A program made the position numbers and the translations under genes. Source: Oceanobacillus manasiensis (GTDB lineage Bacteria > Bacillota > Bacilli > Bacillales > Amphibacillaceae). From it: a DNA stretch of 64,000 bases. Where the stretch lies: NCBI RefSeq assembly GCF_000724085.1, contig NZ_CCDL010000001.1, positions 1,426,001 to 1,490,000 on the forward strand, given 5' to 3'. Positions 61,606 through 64,000 of the stretch are shown piece by piece; position 1 is the stretch's first letter, and every line of letters begins with the position of its first letter. The notes beneath the pieces are model-generated. The model was not told the origin of the DNA. It saw only the letters and a program-made list of their open reading frames with translations, and searched no databases.

Positions 61606-62430
61606 ATGATCACAAGTTTGCAGGATACTGTAACATTGAATAATGGTGTGAAGATGCCGGGATTTGGACTTGGCGTATATAAAGTAGAGGACGGAAAAAC
61701 AGTGGTAGAGGCTGTAGAGGCTGCATTGCAGCATGGATATCGCAGTATTGATACAGCATCCTATTATGAAAATGAAGAGGGCGTCGGTCAGGCAATAAGG
61801 GACTCCGGTATCCCGAGAGAGGATATCTTTGTGACATCAAAAGTTTGGAATGATGAACAAGGATATCATGAAACAAAGCAAGCATTTGAAAGAAGTTTGC
61901 AAAAACTAGGTTTAGATTACTTGGATTTATATTTAATACATTGGCCAGTCAGAGATCTCTATATCGAGACATGGAGAGCAATGGAGGAATTGTATAACGA
62001 AGGGAAAGTGCGCGCGATCGGTGTGAGCAATTTTCATCAACAACATCTCGAACATTTACTCGAAAATGCTGAGGTGAAACCTGTTGTGAATCAAGTCGAA
62101 TACCATCCACACCTCACCCAGACAGCTCTTCATTCGTACTGTAAAAAAGAAGCCATTCAACTGGAAGCATGGGCACCATTAAAACGTGGGCGCTTGCTTG
62201 ATGATCCTACTCTTACCGAAATTGGAGAGAAATATGGTAAGACACCAGCACAGGTGATTTTACGCTGGAATATTCAACATGACATTATTACCATCCCAAA
62301 ATCAACTAAACCAGAACGAATTGCAGCTAATGCAAATGTATTCGACTTTTCATTGACAGAAGAAGAAATGCATACGATTGATGCCATGGATTGCAATGAT
62401 CGAACAGGAAAAAATCCTGACAGTATTTAA
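61606..62430 (+). CDS. Aldo/keto reductase (2,5-diketo-gluconate reductase-like group)
   Basis: This 274-residue NADPH-dependent reductase shows the full catalytic set: D49 (SIDTA), Y54 (SYYENE), K79 (VTSKVWN) and H112 (LIHWP), with the cofactor-binding end IPKSTKPERIAANANVFDF. GAGGAGGA precedes ATG 61606; an earlier start at 61591 lacks one. The group reduces aldehydes such as methylglyoxal and diketo-acids. Substrate not predictable. Confidence 0.9.
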   Translation: MITSLQDTVTLNNGVKMPGFGLGVYKVEDGKTVVEAVEAALQHGYRSIDTASYYENEEGVGQAIRDSGIPREDIFVTSKVWNDEQGYHETKQAFERSLQKLGLDYLDLYLIHWPVRDLYIETWRAMEELYNEGKVRAIGVSNFHQQHLEHLLENAEVKPVVNQVEYHPHLTQTALHSYCKKEAIQLEAWAPLKRGRLLDDPTLTEIGEKYGKTPAQVILRWNIQHDIITIPKSTKPERIAANANVFDFSLTEEEMHTIDAMDCNDRTGKNPDSI

Positions 62431-62454
62431 GAGTAGCCTACTGATCCGTCAGCC

Positions 62455-63020
62455 GGGGCGATGAACTGCAAAGGTTGGGAGAGTCCCGGGTGAACTGCAT
62501 TTCATCGGGGTGATGGAGGTCATCACGTCATAAGGGAGATGACGTGCAAAAGAGAGAAGGGGAACAGTGAAAATGCACGTCATGAAGGAGGTGACGTGCA
62601 AAAGAGAGAGGAGGAGCAGTAAAAATGCACGTCATGAAGGGGATGACGTGCAAAAGAGAGAAGAGAAGTAGTGAAAATGCACGTCATAAGGGAGATGACG
62701 TGCAAAAGAGAGAAGAGAAGTAGTGAAAATGCACGTCATAAGTGAGATGACGTGCAAAAGAAAGAAGAGAAACAATCAAAATGCACGTCATAAGGGAGAT
62801 GACGTGCAAAAGAGAGAAGAGAAACAGTAAAAATGCACGTCATAAGGGAGATGACGTGCAAAAGAGAGAAGAGAAGTAGTGAAAATGCACGTCATAAGGG
62901 AGATGACGTGCAAAAGAGAGAAGAGAAGCAGTAAAAATGCACGTCATAGGGGTGATGAACGTCAAAAAGCAGAAGAACTCCAAGTAAAAATGCACATCAT
63001 CTATGCGAGATGACGTGCTA
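62455..63020. repeat. 52-bp tandem array of hairpins
   Basis: The word ATGCACGTCAT begins at 62573, 62625, 62677, 62729, 62781, 62833, 62885, 62937 and (degenerate) 62990: seven exact 52-bp steps and one of 53. Each unit has the perfect inverted repeat TGCACGTCAT / ATGACGTGCA around a 6-7 base loop (AAGGGAG), then a purine-rich A/G tract. A further unit begins near 62521 and more decayed ones reach about 62455. It lies between convergent genes. It is not a CRISPR array. Confidence 0.9.
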
Positions 63021-63034
63021 ACAACAAATAATCA

Positions 63035-63460
63035 TTACATCAATTCTAAAACGATTTCTGATAATCTGTGTCTTATAACTAATTGTGTTTTTCTTGCCTT
63101 TTCATCTAATCCTTTAATATCCTCGGTTTGCTCTTCCCAACGTAATTTTGTTTCTATTTCTAGTTTAGTTACTTCATTTTCCAACCAAAGATAGTAAGTA
63201 TCATAGATTTGAATAGCCTTCTCTTCATTTTGAAATTCATCAGGGCATTTAAAATGGAGGTTAACAAGCCAATGTTGAAATGCTCTTTCTCCTTGTTCTT
63301 GTATCCTCTTTTCAAAAATTAAAAGCAACCCTTTGATCAAGCCACGTTCAAAGGTCGCCTCTCTCATTTTTTGTTCTAAGCGATCAAGTGTGATATTAGC
63401 AAAGCTGGTATCTTTTATCCACAGAAAGTCTTTTACAAAACTAGTGACCTTTTCCTTCAC
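63035..63460 (-). CDS. Hypothetical protein (141 aa)
   Basis: The soluble, helix-rich protein is rich in Glu and Lys (REATFERGLIKGLLLIFEKR). The frame is open to 63574, but those residues come from a dispersed repeat (MLVERIG again). GTG 63460 follows GGGTGGTG and is preferred. No family is recognised with certainty; it recalls Rpn/PD-(D/E)XK-associated C-terminal tails, which is a guess. Confidence 0.5.
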   Translation of the reverse strand: MKEKVTSFVKDFLWIKDTSFANITLDRLEQKMREATFERGLIKGLLLIFEKRIQEQGERAFQHWLVNLHFKCPDEFQNEEKAIQIYDTYYLWLENEVTKLEIETKLRWEEQTEDIKGLDEKARKTQLVIRHRLSEIVLELM

Positions 63461-63476
63461 AATAAACACCACCCAT

Positions 63477-63621
63477 TTATCCCGGAGTAACCGTCCGTAA
63501 GACTCCCACTTCAAAACATGAAGTGAAAAGTGGGAGTAAACGGTCGTTAACACCCCGATTCGTTCAACTAACAATCAGTGGGGGAAGAATGAAAACCCCC
63601 ACTGATTGAAGTTTCACTTTA
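63477..63621 (+). repeat. ~157-bp palindromic repeat, copy upstream of the 141-aa gene
   Basis: It runs from TTATCCCGGAGTAACCGTCC to GAAGTTTCACTTTA; the central segment between the arms of the left stem-loop is shorter (TGAAGTGAAAAGTGGGAG). It lies immediately upstream of the gene's ribosome binding site. Confidence 0.9.
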
Positions 63622-63689
63622 CTAGACTTAAGCTTTTTATATCATTATATCACACAGCTAAAGCCCTAATAGTGAACAGTCACTAAAAC

Positions 63690-63728
63690 ACAAAAAAACT
63701 GAAGCGATCATTAACTTTTCGCTCCAGC
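63690..63728 (-). terminator. Terminator of the DUF212 gene
   Basis: On the minus strand CTGGAGCGA (63728-63720) pairs with TCGCTTCAG (63708-63700) with one mismatch, followed by TTTTTTTGTG. Confidence 0.8.
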
Positions 63729-63762
63729 TTCAACGTACTCTAGAAAACTAATCACAGCTTCT

Positions 63763-64000
63763 CTAAGCCTTTGTATCTTTCCTCTTTTCCAAAAAATGAC
63801 TAAATGCCCCGATTGCCACTCCTAGTACTGCTCCACCAAGGACTTCAATAGGCATATGGCCTAGCATTTCCTTTAATTCTTTTTCTTGTTTTTTATAATT
63901 TATATCAGGGTGTTTGTCAGCGAAATGCTCGACCTGCTCATATAAATCATTTACTGCGATCGCTGTTTGCCCAGCTTGCCAACGTATTCCCATTGCATCA
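63763..64000 (-). CDS. DUF212-family (divergent PAP2) protein, 5' part outside the window
   Basis: The visible C-terminal residues begin DAMGIRWQAGQTAIAVNDL and end with LKEMLGHMPIEVLGGAVLGVAIGAF. The D-A-G/M-G-[IV]-R-x-[QH]-A-G and LLGH-P-EV-GGA-LG motifs are typical of the YuiD/DUF212 membrane family. The frame is open to the window edge, so an ATG at 63993 is internal. The family is of unknown function and distantly related to PAP2 phosphatases. Confidence 0.85.
   Translation of the reverse strand, partial: DAMGIRWQAGQTAIAVNDLYEQVEHFADKHPDINYKKQEKELKEMLGHMPIEVLGGAVLGVAIGAFSHFLEKRKDTKA

Noticed and set aside
62455..63020. Possible CRISPR array
   Set aside because: The 52-bp unit is conserved almost throughout, there are no unique spacers of equal length, and no cas genes are near. 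It is a tandem hairpin array.

Overview
The window is low-GC Gram-positive DNA. Spacing and strength of the GGAGG-type ribosome binding sites, frequent TTG/GTG starts, PadR/MarR/LacI/BglG-type regulators, a bacterial nitric oxide synthase, SbcDC, a GH4 glycosidase with a lactose/chitobiose PTS, an LPxT-anchored surface protein and two large Na+/K+:H+ antiporters all fit a Bacillaceae chromosome, probably a halotolerant one (Oceanobacillus/Virgibacillus-like; inferred, not tested). No rRNA, tRNA, phage or complete insertion sequence was recognised.

Layout. 1-8 kb: an antiporter (minus), a 21-bp-periodic array, methionine aminopeptidase, small hypothetical and GNAT genes, and a butanediol dehydrogenase with a textbook Rex operator. 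8-13 kb: two tandem short-chain dehydrogenases, a MerR-like coiled-coil protein, a fructokinase remnant, 6-phosphogluconolactonase and a coiled-coil protein, interspersed with copies of a ~157-bp palindromic repeat. 13.5-18 kb: sbcD-sbcC. 18-25 kb: marR-MFS efflux pair, decayed TRAP-transporter and unidentified genes, a permease-amidohydrolase pair, a PadR operon with a nonsense-interrupted gene, and an AbrB-type membrane protein. 25.4-28.2 kb: YfcC-type carrier plus M20 peptidase. 28.4-37 kb: a chitobiose-type operon (PRD regulator, GH4 enzyme, EIIB, EIIC, ChbG deacetylase, EIIA) ending in a NamZ-like muramidase. 37-41 kb: aldehyde dehydrogenase, mannose-6-P isomerase, NO synthase. 41.6-50.2 kb: a ten-gene LacI-controlled operon combining KDG kinase and KDPG aldolase with a TRAP transporter, both ribulose-monophosphate enzymes (HxlA, HxlB), RpiA and a Gfo/Idh oxidoreductase. 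50.4-57 kb: a cobalamin riboswitch followed by a wall-anchored protein built from transcobalamin/intrinsic-factor-like parts, a related lipoprotein and a complete ECF transporter. 57-64 kb: small membrane proteins, GNATs, DUF421, a K+/H+ antiporter, an aldo/keto reductase, a 52-bp tandem hairpin array and the 3' part of a DUF212 gene.

Three things stand out. (1) The B12-riboswitch operon looks like a bacterial intrinsic-factor-style capture system feeding an ECF importer. (2) The KDG/RuMP operon combines pathways not usually encoded together and has no obvious entry enzyme, so its substrate is unknown. (3) The non-coding DNA is highly patterned: four intergenic arrays with unrelated sequence words but the same 21-bp period, one 52-bp hairpin array, and at least seven whole or partial copies of a palindromic repeat that supplies stop codons and false N-termini to neighbouring genes.
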